From positions 1 to 27,508 of the forward strand of contig JALNVT010000008.1 of the NCBI GenBank assembly GCA_023231265.1: a DNA stretch of 27,508 nt. Direction: 5' to 3'. Positions 8,798 through 15,026 of the stretch are shown here, piece by piece; position 1 is the stretch's first letter, and each line of letters opens with the position of its first letter. The notes beneath the pieces are model-generated. The model saw only the letters and a list, made by a program, of their open reading frames with translations, searched no databases and was not told the origin of the DNA. Source of the DNA: Sphaerochaetaceae bacterium. Lineage in GTDB: Bacteria; Spirochaetota; Spirochaetia; Sphaerochaetales; Sphaerochaetaceae. A program made the position numbers and the translations under genes.

Positions 8798-8815
8798 TAA
8801 AATAGTCTTATTTTA
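8798..8815. repeat. Palindrome upstream of the binding-protein gene, operator candidate
   Basis: TAAAATA (8798-8804) and TATTTTA (8809-8815) form an inverted repeat with a four-base spacer, about 35 bases before the binding-protein start codon. In such AT-rich DNA this may be chance. I find no convincing -35/-10 pair around it. Confidence 0.2.
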
Positions 8816-8865
8816 TTCTAGAGTAATATGTATATTTATGCATTTTATGAATAATGATTAGTTAA

Positions 8866-9021
8866 TTATTTTTTACAAGTATCACAATTACTGTCATGAC
8901 AGTAATTGCAACAATCTTTTGAGCCCTTCTTGCTATCAGGTTTTTTTAAAGTTCTGATAGCTCCGTAAATCATAATAATAATTAAAGCCGCAACAACAAT
9001 ATTTGCAATAATAGCTACCAT
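8866..9021 (-). CDS. FeoB-associated Cys-rich membrane protein
   Basis: A 51-residue gene on the minus strand, beginning one base after the feoB stop (TAAAATG arrangement). The N-terminal half is a single membrane helix (VAIIANIVVAALIIIMIYGA, residues 2-21). A basic linker and a C-terminal cluster of five cysteines and one histidine follow (CC-NYC-H-DSNC-DTC, residues 37-49). This is the pattern of the FeoB-associated Cys-rich membrane protein family found behind feoB in anaerobes. It presumably helps ferrous iron transport at the inner face of the membrane, but its mechanism is not established. A perfect 24-bp palindrome lies within the Cys-rich part of the gene. There is no recognisable terminator behind it. 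Confidence 0.85.
   Translation of the reverse strand: MVAIIANIVVAALIIIMIYGAIRTLKKPDSKKGSKDCCNYCHDSNCDTCKK
8885..8908. repeat. Perfect 24-bp palindrome inside the Cys-rich gene
   Basis: CAATTACTGTCA (8885-8896) is followed directly by its exact reverse complement (8897-8908). It encodes the N-Y-C-H-D-S-N-C stretch. As RNA it could form a 10-bp stem with a four-base loop. As DNA it is a good dimer-binding site about 120 bp upstream of the next gene. Confidence 0.6.
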
Positions 9022-9022
9022 T

Positions 9023-10984
9023 TTATAACACTCCTAATAATATACGATAAACGATCAAAGATGAAACATAAGCAAATCCTGTTTGATATGCTACAGCTGC
9101 CCAGAATGCTTTTCTATCTCTCATTTCTGTTGCCATAGCTGAAAGAGCAGCAACACAAGGGGATGCAAGAAGAATGAACATGATAAAAGAGAAACTGCTT
9201 GCTTGAGTAAATAACGTTGTTATAGGTTGACCCTGAAGAGCAACAGTTAAAGTACTTACAATTGACTCCTTTGCAGCAATTCCTGTTAATAGTGCAACAG
9301 AAGCTTGCCATGTACCAAAACCAAGAGGTCTAAAGAGTGGAGCTATTACTCTTCCAATACTAGCTAACATAGAACTTGTTGGTGATACTTCTTGCAACAA
9401 GAAATTGTAAGAATTTAAGAACCAAATTAAAATACTTGCAAGTAAAATTGTTGTACCAGCTTTAACTATGAAGCCTTTAGTTCTTTCCCAAGTCTGGATC
9501 CAAGTATTTTTTAATGTTGGAATTTGGTAACGAGGAAGTTCCAATATAAAAGCATTGTCTTCTTTATGTCTATCTAATAACTGAGAGACAATACCTGTAA
9601 TTGTTATAGCAATGATTCCAATGAAATACATAATAGGAGCTAAGAACCATGCATTGTTGAAAAAGGCTCCAATAATCATAGCAAAAATAGGAAGCTTTGC
9701 ACCACATGGAATGAATGGAGTTACCATTATTGTCAAACGTCTCATTTTAGGATGTTCTATTGTTCTTGTGCTCATTATTGCAGGAACACTGCAACCTGTA
9801 CCTATAACAAGAGGAATTATTGATTTACCACTGAGGCCCAAACTTCTCATTGCTCTATCCATTATAAAAGCAATCCTTGACATGTAGCCACAATCTTCTA
9901 AGAATGAAAGCAATGCAAAAAGAACAAAAAGCTGAGGAACAAAGGTCAATACTGCTCCAACACCAGATATTATGCCATCAATGAGCATATTTGACAAAAA
10001 TGAAATGACGCCCAAATTATTTAATAAGGAATGAAGGGATTCTCTGATTGTAGCAATACTGCTTTCAATTAGAGGAGTGGTCACTCCACCAACAACACTA
10101 ATTGATATGTAAAATACAAAAGCCATTACCAAAACAAATATTGGTATAGCTAAGAATTTGTTTGTGACAATATTATCAAGTTTGAACTTCTTTACAGGAT
10201 CTTTTTTCACCTCACAGATTTTTGTGATATCTTCAGCAACATGATATCTTTGGTCAATTATAATTGCATCAATATCATCATTGAAAACTTTCTCTAATTT
10301 CTCTGTTCTGCATTTTATAACTTCTGCAAGTTTTTCAGGAACAGGAGGCATATTAGCCAAGAATAATTCATCTGCTTCAAGAAGTTTGATTGCACACCAT
10401 CTTCTAGGATAAGCTTTAGGAGCTTCATGCATGAAATCATCAGCAATGATTTCAGTAATCAAAAGTTCAAGTGGTGGAGCAAACAGTGGGCAAGAAGGAA
10501 CCTTTTTATCAGCTAGTGATTTTTCAACAGCCTTATTCAATTCATCAAAACCAAGTCCCTTTGAAGCTGAAATATTAACAACTCTCGAATGGAACATTTT
10601 AGAAAGTTGCTCTGTATCAATCTTGATACCTTCTTTTTCAAGAAGGTCACCCATATTCAATGCAAGAATCATTGGTCTACCAAGTTCCACAAGTTGAGTG
10701 GTTAAATAAAGAGATCTTTCAAGATTGGTAGCATCGATAACATCAATGATCAAATCTGGTTCACTATCTAAAATAAAACGCCGTGTTAATTTTTCTTCAG
10801 GGCTGTAGGGGGATAAAGAATAAATACCAGGAAGGTCCAAAGTTTGGTTACCATTCCAATCACCGTATTTCTCCTCAACTGTAACACCAGCCCAGTTACC
10901 AACATGAGCAATGGTATTAGTTACATTGTTAAATAAAGTTGATTTACCGCAGTTAGGATTGCCCACTAAACAAATTTTTGCCAT
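9023..10984 (-). CDS. feoB: Ferrous iron transport protein B (GTPase-permease)
   Basis: 653 residues. The N-terminal G domain has G1 GNPNCGKST (8-16), G3 DLPG (50-53), G4 NMGD (110-113) and G5 SASKG (139-143). The FeoB regulatory helical domain follows to about residue 265, then a membrane part with two Gate segments. These include FALLSFLEDCGYMSRIAF and the pore motif GTGCSVPAIMSTRTI (395-409). FeoB moves Fe2+ across the inner membrane, controlled by GTP turnover. The start codon overlaps the feoA stop by one base, indicating translational coupling, and the Cys-rich partner gene follows immediately. The length is slightly below that of the E. coli protein, as is common in anaerobes. Everything needed for function is present. 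Confidence 0.97.
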   Translation of the reverse strand: MAKICLVGNPNCGKSTLFNNVTNTIAHVGNWAGVTVEEKYGDWNGNQTLDLPGIYSLSPYSPEEKLTRRFILDSEPDLIIDVIDATNLERSLYLTTQLVELGRPMILALNMGDLLEKEGIKIDTEQLSKMFHSRVVNISASKGLGFDELNKAVEKSLADKKVPSCPLFAPPLELLITEIIADDFMHEAPKAYPRRWCAIKLLEADELFLANMPPVPEKLAEVIKCRTEKLEKVFNDDIDAIIIDQRYHVAEDITKICEVKKDPVKKFKLDNIVTNKFLAIPIFVLVMAFVFYISISVVGGVTTPLIESSIATIRESLHSLLNNLGVISFLSNMLIDGIISGVGAVLTFVPQLFVLFALLSFLEDCGYMSRIAFIMDRAMRSLGLSGKSIIPLVIGTGCSVPAIMSTRTIEHPKMRRLTIMVTPFIPCGAKLPIFAMIIGAFFNNAWFLAPIMYFIGIIAITITGIVSQLLDRHKEDNAFILELPRYQIPTLKNTWIQTWERTKGFIVKAGTTILLASILIWFLNSYNFLLQEVSPTSSMLASIGRVIAPLFRPLGFGTWQASVALLTGIAAKESIVSTLTVALQGQPITTLFTQASSFSFIMFILLASPCVAALSAMATEMRDRKAFWAAVAYQTGFAYVSSLIVYRILLGVL

Positions 10985-11220
10985 TAGATACTTTCCTTTA
11001 GCATTAAATTTGCTGCCTGCTCTTTACGAATACATATATTATATCCTCTAATACCAACCTCTAAAGGATCTCCCATTGGTGCTTTTTTTATCACATCAAC
11101 ACGAATCCCTCTTGTGAATCCCATATCCATCAATCGTCGTTTGATTTCTTTGGGAGCATCAATGGCACTTATGATGCCAGATTGGCCTACATTTAAATCT
11201 TCTACTGTTTTGTTGTTCAT
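10984..11220 (-). CDS. feoA: FeoA, SH3-like ferrous iron transport accessory protein
   Basis: 78 residues from the ATG at 11218-11220. FeoA proteins begin with a TVEDLNVGQSG-like strand, so the in-frame TTG twelve codons upstream is rejected. The SH3-like fold is visible as GQSGIISAI, then RRLMDMGFTRGIRVDVI (the typical LxxMGxxxG turn) and DPLEVGIRGYNICIRKEQA. FeoA is a small cytoplasmic partner that supports FeoB. Its stop overlaps the feoB start (ATGA). No Shine-Dalgarno sequence precedes the ATG, and a -10-like element ends seven bases before it. The mRNA may therefore be leaderless, as also proposed for the nearby DtxR-type regulator gene. Confidence 0.92.
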   Translation of the reverse strand: MNNKTVEDLNVGQSGIISAIDAPKEIKRRLMDMGFTRGIRVDVIKKAPMGDPLEVGIRGYNICIRKEQAANLMLKESI

Positions 11221-11227
11221 GAGTAAC

Positions 11228-11256
11228 AATTTACTGATTATTTCAATAAAAAACAA
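11228..11256 (-). promoter_or_regulatory. Possible feo promoter with start at the AUG
   Basis: On the minus strand TTGTTT (11251-11256), 17 bases, then TAAATT (11228-11233), ending seven bases before the feoA ATG. It contains TAACAATT (plus strand 11224-11231), an 8-mer also found in the DtxR-type gene promoter at 12767-12774. The elements are only moderate matches. Confidence 0.35.
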
Positions 11257-11331
11257 CTATATAAAGTAAAAAAAAGTTTTTTTGTTTAAAAATAATGCAG
11301 AATATTTAAAAGCTAACTATACATAAATTAG

Positions 11332-12615
11332 CTAATATAAAAAATCAAAAGCCTTTTCTAACTTTTCATTTTTATCTTTGTTTTTATAATTCAAAGTCTT
11401 CATACCAAACTTTGCAGCTGCAGCTACATTTTCAGCCAAATCATCTACAAAAAATATTTCTTTTGGATCAATATTTTCACTTTCACATATGTATCTAAAG
11501 AATGAAGGAGCGGGTTTGTATCTATGCATCAAATGACTCATATAGCATTTATCTAAATATTCCAGACCTCCAATTTCTTCCATTATCTTAGCATGTGGAT
11601 CAAATGTGTTTGAACCAAGCACAACTCGATATCCTTGCTCTTTAAGTCTTTTAATTACATTGACTACAGGTTTGTTCAAAGTGGGCTTGAAATGTCTTGC
11701 AAATGGTTCTCCTTCAACATGTAAATTCATTGTATCTTCTAAGTGCTTCCAAAAATCACTGCACTTCATGCTACCATCCATAAGAGATGCGGTATAAGCT
11801 TTAAAATCAAGAAGAAACTCATCAATTTGTGAGCCACTCATTTTATACTCATTGATGATACCAGGAAGACACTCAATATTGTTGATTATAACATTACCAG
11901 CATCAAAAACAAAAAGCTTACAATCAGAAGGACTATCATTGAAATTGGAATACAGCCCTCTGTAGCAAAGAGGGGCTTTTAAATCATACACAACCCTATC
12001 TGCAGGAGTTTCTCCATAATTTAGGCCATTAAAATCAATATTGGTTCTGAACCCAACAGTATACATCCCACCTTTTTTTGCAGCCATTATTCCATTGACC
12101 GCATCTTCATAGACAACGCAATCAGTCGGATTTACTTTTAGCATCATTGCCCCTGTCAAAAAAATATCAGCTGCAGGTTTCCCCTGTCGTATTTTGTTCA
12201 GATCAACTATATTTTCATCGTTAAAATATTTATCAAGACCGGTCAACTTTACAATAGTTTTAGCATTTGAAGATGCACTACAAAGTGCCATCTTAACATT
12301 GTTATTCTTCAACTCTTCAAGCAGTTCAATGCTACCATCCATGAGAAGATCTTTACCCTTTTGAGCAATTAAATCTTTATACATACTATTTTTAGTAGAA
12401 TAAAGAGAATCTCTATTCTTTTTGGTATCATCAATACCAACAGCCTTGCATATAATTGAAGCACCTTCTTCTTTCAAAACACCACCTAAAGCAGAAACAA
12501 TATCCTCTCCCAGATCAATGTTAAATCTATCTTTAGCTATTTTTTTATATATACCTACATGGTATTTCTGAGTATCGACCAAAACTCCATCCATATCAAA
12601 CAACGCTGCTTCCAT
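11332..12615 (-). CDS. Tandem HAD-superfamily phosphatase: beta-phosphoglucomutase-like plus YihX-like domain
   Basis: 427 residues made of two complete HAD units. Unit 1 (about 1-215) has FDMDGVLVDT (Asp7, Asp9), the motif II Ser in LCSASS (113-116), motif III Lys146 in QGKPAAD and motif IV YEDAVNG (169-175). This is the beta-phosphoglucomutase/phosphatase pattern. Unit 2 (about 232-427) has FVFDAGNVI (Asp238, with Gly240 where the acid/base Asp normally is), LGSNT (333-337), YKPAP (366-370) and FVDDLAENVAAA (389-400). It resembles the YihX-type glucose-1-phosphate phosphatases, which also use a DxGNV motif. Both are cytoplasmic. The ATG at 12615 has AGGAG nine bases upstream and a good promoter at 12648-12676. 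HAD substrates are poorly predictable, so sugar-phosphate use is only likely. Confidence 0.8.
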   Translation of the reverse strand: MEAALFDMDGVLVDTQKYHVGIYKKIAKDRFNIDLGEDIVSALGGVLKEEGASIICKAVGIDDTKKNRDSLYSTKNSMYKDLIAQKGKDLLMDGSIELLEELKNNNVKMALCSASSNAKTIVKLTGLDKYFNDENIVDLNKIRQGKPAADIFLTGAMMLKVNPTDCVVYEDAVNGIMAAKKGGMYTVGFRTNIDFNGLNYGETPADRVVYDLKAPLCYRGLYSNFNDSPSDCKLFVFDAGNVIINNIECLPGIINEYKMSGSQIDEFLLDFKAYTASLMDGSMKCSDFWKHLEDTMNLHVEGEPFARHFKPTLNKPVVNVIKRLKEQGYRVVLGSNTFDPHAKIMEEIGGLEYLDKCYMSHLMHRYKPAPSFFRYICESENIDPKEIFFVDDLAENVAAAAKFGMKTLNYKNKDKNEKLEKAFDFLY

Positions 12616-12647
12616 TTTTAAAATCTCCTAATTCGAATAGTTTCATT

Positions 12648-12676
12648 ATTTTAGCAAAGAGAGAGGGTTACCTCAA
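12648..12676 (-). promoter_or_regulatory. Promoter of the tandem HAD gene
   Basis: Minus-strand TTGAGG (12671-12676), exactly 17 bases, then TAAAAT (12648-12653), about 33 bases before the ATG at 12615. This is one of the best -35/-10 matches in the window. Confidence 0.55.
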
Positions 12677-12764
12677 TATAAAAATAAGCAGAGCAATGGT
12701 TAAAAAAACATTATATCTGACTTATATCCGAAATAAATACCAATTATTTAAAAAGTTTTGCTAG

Positions 12765-12786
12765 GTTAACAATTGCAAAAGTTAAC
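12765..12786. repeat. GTTAAC pair flanking the -35 of the DtxR-type gene
   Basis: GTTAAC, itself palindromic, occurs at 12765-12770 and 12781-12786, both followed by AA, with a period of 16 bp. The two copies bracket the -35 hexamer of the regulator's own promoter, as expected of an autoregulatory operator. Its role as the DtxR-type binding site is inference. Confidence 0.4.
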
Positions 12787-12801
12787 AAATGTTGCTATAT
12801 T
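12773..12801 (+). promoter_or_regulatory. Promoter of the DtxR-type regulator, predicts leaderless mRNA
   Basis: TTGCAA (12773-12778), exactly 17 bases, TATATT (12796-12801), then six bases to the ATG at 12808. Transcription should start at or next to the A of the start codon. No Shine-Dalgarno sequence is present upstream, consistent with a leaderless message. Confidence 0.5.
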
Positions 12802-12807
12802 ACTTAT

Positions 12808-13179
12808 ATGAATAAATCAAGTGAAGACTATTTGGAGGCTATTTTAGTATTGGAAGGTGCTACAACCGGTGCCCGAATTACAGATATAGCAGAATATTTA
12901 AAGGTATCAAAACCCAGTGTAAACCGGGCTATGAAAGTATTGGCAGAAAAAGGCTATGTAACTCATGAAACTTATGGAAAGATTACATTGACAGAAAAAG
13001 GTAAATCTTATGCATCCATGGTATATTCTCGTCATACTACTTTAGTAGCATTTCTTAGAGATATCTTGAACGTAAGTGAAGCAGTATCAGAAAATGATGC
13101 ATGCTTGATTGAACATGACGTATCAAGTGAAACAATGGAAAAAATCAGAATTTACCTTGAAATGCACAAGGGAAAATAA
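12808..13179 (+). CDS. Short DtxR/MntR-family metal-dependent transcriptional regulator
   Basis: 123 residues. It has a winged HTH (SSEDYLEAILVLEG, ITDIAEYLKVSKPSVNRAMK, wing GKITLTEKGKSYA) and a short dimerisation/metal-binding domain, without the C-terminal SH3 domain of DtxR. Metal-ligand positions by comparison with MntR and DtxR are Asp7, Glu10, His76, Cys99, Glu102 and His103. Cys99 with Glu102-His103 is the CxxEH arrangement of iron-responsive DtxR, whereas manganese MntR has Glu there. It is therefore probably an Fe2+-dependent repressor. The adjacent feo operon and the shared TAACAATT element make feo a likely target. It is divergent from the tandem HAD gene and converges with the AraC-type gene, leaving five bases. 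The start is fixed by homology, since DtxR proteins begin with this helix. Confidence 0.88.
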   Translation: MNKSSEDYLEAILVLEGATTGARITDIAEYLKVSKPSVNRAMKVLAEKGYVTHETYGKITLTEKGKSYASMVYSRHTTLVAFLRDILNVSEAVSENDACLIEHDVSSETMEKIRIYLEMHKGK

Positions 13180-13184
13180 GAGAT

Positions 13185-13946
13185 CTATTTTTTATTGTAC
13201 AATATAAAAGACTCTCGGTATTTTGAAGGTGTAACATTGAGTTCACGTTTGAATATTTTTGCAAAATAACTTTGAGTTTCAAAGCCACATGCAGTACCAA
13301 TCTGGTTCAATGTTAAATTTTCATTATACATCAATTCGATACTGACGTTAATTCTGTAGATATTGAGATATCTTACATAATTAAGGCCAGTTTCTTTTTT
13401 AAATATTCTAGATAAATGAGCCTCACTCATTTTAATGACAGAAGATGCTTCTTGCAAACCAATATTTTTATTATAATTCTGTTCAATAAAGCTGATTGCG
13501 GCTAAAACACTCATGTTGTTGCTGTATGTTGGAAGATGCAAAGTGGGGTTGTCTACAGTACTCTCAATCTGTCGAGACTTCTCTTTCTTAATGAGATTTA
13601 CAATATCCAGTAGCTGATAAGATATCTTTTCCAGTGTAATAGGCTTCTGTTGATAGCGATAGATTCCAAGACCAAAAGCCTTCTCTATCTCACTTTCTTC
13701 TTTTTCACCTTCTCCAAAAATAGCTGTATGATATATAGGACAGTCTGACAAAAGAAGGTAAATTCCTTTAATATCTAGCTGGGTTAAAACAATATCTGGT
13801 TTCAAAGTTTTTGTAAGACGTTGGGCAACTAGGCCATCACTGCATGAGGCAATCAATTCACAACCTATTTTTTCCCAGTCAATATAATTTGCAAGATTCT
13901 GTCTGATTTTTTCATCTTTTAAAGCAATCAAAACATTAAATACCAT
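13185..13946 (-). CDS. YesN-like AraC-family regulator with degenerate receiver domain
   Basis: 253 residues. Residues 1-115 have the order and spacing of a response-regulator receiver, but the acidic pair is Leu9-Lys10. The phosphoacceptor position in PDIVLTQLD is Gln56, and the Thr/Ser switch is in a FGEG segment. Only the Lys-Pro (QKPI) motif survives. Residues about 150-253 are an intact AraC HTH pair: IGLQEASSVIKMSEAHLSRI, then LTLNQIGTACGFETQSYFAK and the GFxxxSYFxKxFKxxxxxTPxxYR signature. It should be a DNA-binding regulator that does not respond to phosphorylation. The ATG at 13946 has GGAGAT upstream. It is transcribed away from the branched-chain amino-acid operon, whose promoter region carries direct repeats of the sort AraC proteins bind. 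Regulation of that operon is a guess from position. No histidine kinase gene lies nearby. Confidence 0.85.
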   Translation of the reverse strand: MVFNVLIALKDEKIRQNLANYIDWEKIGCELIASCSDGLVAQRLTKTLKPDIVLTQLDIKGIYLLLSDCPIYHTAIFGEGEKEESEIEKAFGLGIYRYQQKPITLEKISYQLLDIVNLIKKEKSRQIESTVDNPTLHLPTYSNNMSVLAAISFIEQNYNKNIGLQEASSVIKMSEAHLSRIFKKETGLNYVRYLNIYRINVSIELMYNENLTLNQIGTACGFETQSYFAKIFKRELNVTPSKYRESFILYNKK

Positions 13947-14072
13947 AATAAACTATCTCCATTTTGTATCTTTTTCTACTATAGCATCTTTAGGGGATAA
14001 GTAAATCGAAATATTAAAAACAATCATTATTGAAGTATAAAAGTGCATTTTTTATTATTTTAAACTGCTCTG

Positions 14073-14111
14073 TTGCATAACAAATGTATCGATATACAAG
14101 TTTTTGCATAA
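14073..14111. repeat. Direct repeat TTGCATAA x2 upstream of the ilv promoter
   Basis: TTGCATAA at 14073-14080 and 14104-14111, period 31 bp (about three helical turns), ends 15 bases before the predicted -35. Between them is a TGTAT/ATACA inverted repeat (about 14085-14098). This layout suits an activator such as an AraC-type protein, but no protein is tied to it by sequence alone. Confidence 0.35.
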
Positions 14112-14126
14112 AAACAATAATTTCTA

Positions 14127-14155
14127 TTGACTAATGATAATTTTTGAATTAGTGT
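14127..14155 (+). promoter_or_regulatory. Probable promoter of the branched-chain amino-acid operon
   Basis: TTGACT (14127-14132), five of six consensus, is followed after 17 bases by TAGTGT (14150-14155), a weak -10. A start near 14162 would place the leader peptide about 35-38 bases into the transcript, as in classical attenuated amino-acid operons. The rest of 13947-14126 holds no gene that I can see. Confidence 0.45.
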
Positions 14156-14196
14156 TTACTCATTCTTACAAAGAATAAATTTAAGCAAAGGACCAA

Positions 14197-14319
14197 ATGA
14201 TGAATAGCAACATATCTATTATTAGCACTATCATTATTGATCTCCAAGTCATTCTGGGCTTGGTCATTGGTTCTTCTGTCCTCATTATTTTATCAATTTT
14301 ATTAGTCATTATAAAATAG
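14197..14319 (+). CDS. Branched-chain amino-acid leader peptide (IlvL-like)
   Basis: A 40-codon reading frame opens with two ATGs in a row (14197 and 14200). AAAGGA at 14187-14192 is seven bases before the second, which is the likelier start, giving 39 residues. It ends at TAG 14317-14319. Counting from the first Met, 13 Ile, 7 Leu and 4 Val make 24 of 40 residues. Examples are the runs III at 12-14, LVIG, VLIILSILLVIIK. The frame lies entirely in the 5' leader of an operon that makes Ile, Leu and Val, and it overlaps complementary CCAAG/CTTGG segments. The best reading is a regulatory leader peptide whose translation senses charged tRNA. A small membrane protein with a hydrophobic C-terminal half would look similar and remains the alternative. 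Confidence 0.7.
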   Translation: MMNSNISIISTIIIDLQVILGLVIGSSVLIILSILLVIIK

Positions 14320-14354
14320 CCAAGAAACTTAAATAAAAAAAAGTATTGCTTGGC
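14244..14354 (+). promoter_or_regulatory. Candidate attenuator with four alternating pairing segments
   Basis: Segment 1 CCAAG (14244-14248) and segment 2 CTTGG (14259-14263) pair within the leader peptide codons. With the T-G and C-G pairs beneath, they form an eight-pair hairpin. Segment 3 GCCAAG (14319-14324) begins at the last base of the leader stop codon. Segment 4 is CTTGGC (14349-14354). Segments 3 and 4 pair perfectly, with an inner ACTT/AAGT stem. Segment 2 can pair with segment 3 instead. The 1:2, 2:3 and 3:4 pairings are mutually exclusive, as in trp/ilv/his leaders. There is no U-tract after 3:4. A pyrimidine-rich CCTCCCC (14359-14365) follows that could pair with GGGAG (14382-14386) or weakly with the ilvN ribosome site (GGAG 14412-14415). 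The output may therefore be translational or Rho-linked. Confidence 0.6.
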
Positions 14355-14425
14355 AGGACCTCCCCGAAATAGAAATATATAGGGAGTGCATTGTTGTACC
14401 CAAATGGGAAAGGAGATTTTGAAAA

Positions 14426-14956
14426 ATGGAAAGTAAAGACGAATTGCAGAGGTTCACTCTTTCATTGCTTGTGAATAATCACTTTGGTGTTTTACAGCGA
14501 GTCGTGGGTCTTTTTTCGAGAAGAGGCTATAACATTGTAAGCTTGAGTGTTGGAGAGACCGCTGATTCTAAAATAAGTCGAATCACAATTGTAGTTCTAG
14601 GAAATAGAGCAATAATAAAACAAATTAAAAACCAGGTTGAAAAATTAGTTGACATCATAAGAGTTGCAATACTTGAAGACAGACCTTCAATAGAAAGCGA
14701 GCTGCTTCTTGTAAAACTTTCAACAGCCAACAATAACAGATCAAAAGTAGTTGAACTGGGAGAATTATTTAAAGCTAGAGTTAAAGATGTAACGATGGAT
14801 ACCATAACATTGGAACTTGTTGGTGATGTTCAGAAAGTTGAATCATTTTTGACTTTGGCAAAAGAGTTTGGGATAGTTGAACTTGCAAGAACAGGAACAA
14901 CAGCACTCGAAAGAGGTTCTGTTGCTCTTAAAGATGAACCTTACGAAGAGCTTTAG
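14426..14956 (+). CDS. ilvN: Acetolactate synthase small (regulatory) subunit
   Basis: 176 residues. The N-terminal ACT domain is clear (TLSLLVNNHFGVLQRVVGLF, then SRRGYNIVSL), followed by the conserved ALS small-subunit C-terminal domain ending at GIVELARTGTTALERG. It binds the catalytic subunit and makes it sensitive to valine-type feedback. The ATG at 14426 has GGGAAAGGAG ending ten bases upstream. It is the first structural gene after the candidate attenuator. Its catalytic partner ilvB is the last gene of the same operon, about 9 kb away, whereas these two are usually adjacent. The length is slightly above the usual 160-165, with a short acidic tail. Confidence 0.95.
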   Translation: MESKDELQRFTLSLLVNNHFGVLQRVVGLFSRRGYNIVSLSVGETADSKISRITIVVLGNRAIIKQIKNQVEKLVDIIRVAILEDRPSIESELLLVKLSTANNNRSKVVELGELFKARVKDVTMDTITLELVGDVQKVESFLTLAKEFGIVELARTGTTALERGSVALKDEPYEEL

Positions 14957-15026
14957 ATTTATATTAATAGTTTATTAATAAAAAAAGTATATTATTTAAA
15001 ATGGCGAAAGCCGAAGGAAGAGAAAG

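Noticed and set aside
11221..11256. Longer FeoA starting at TTG 11256
   Set aside because: The extra residues are not FeoA-like and the codon lacks a ribosome site; these bases coincide with the likely promoter.
11220..11331. Fur box in the feo promoter
   Set aside because: No GATAATGATTATC-like 19-mer with meaningful match; a DtxR-type site is more likely given the adjacent regulator.
14162..14425. T-box riboswitch in the ilv leader
   Set aside because: No T-box consensus (AGGGUGGNACCGCG-like) or specifier-loop architecture is visible; the leader-peptide model explains the sequence better.
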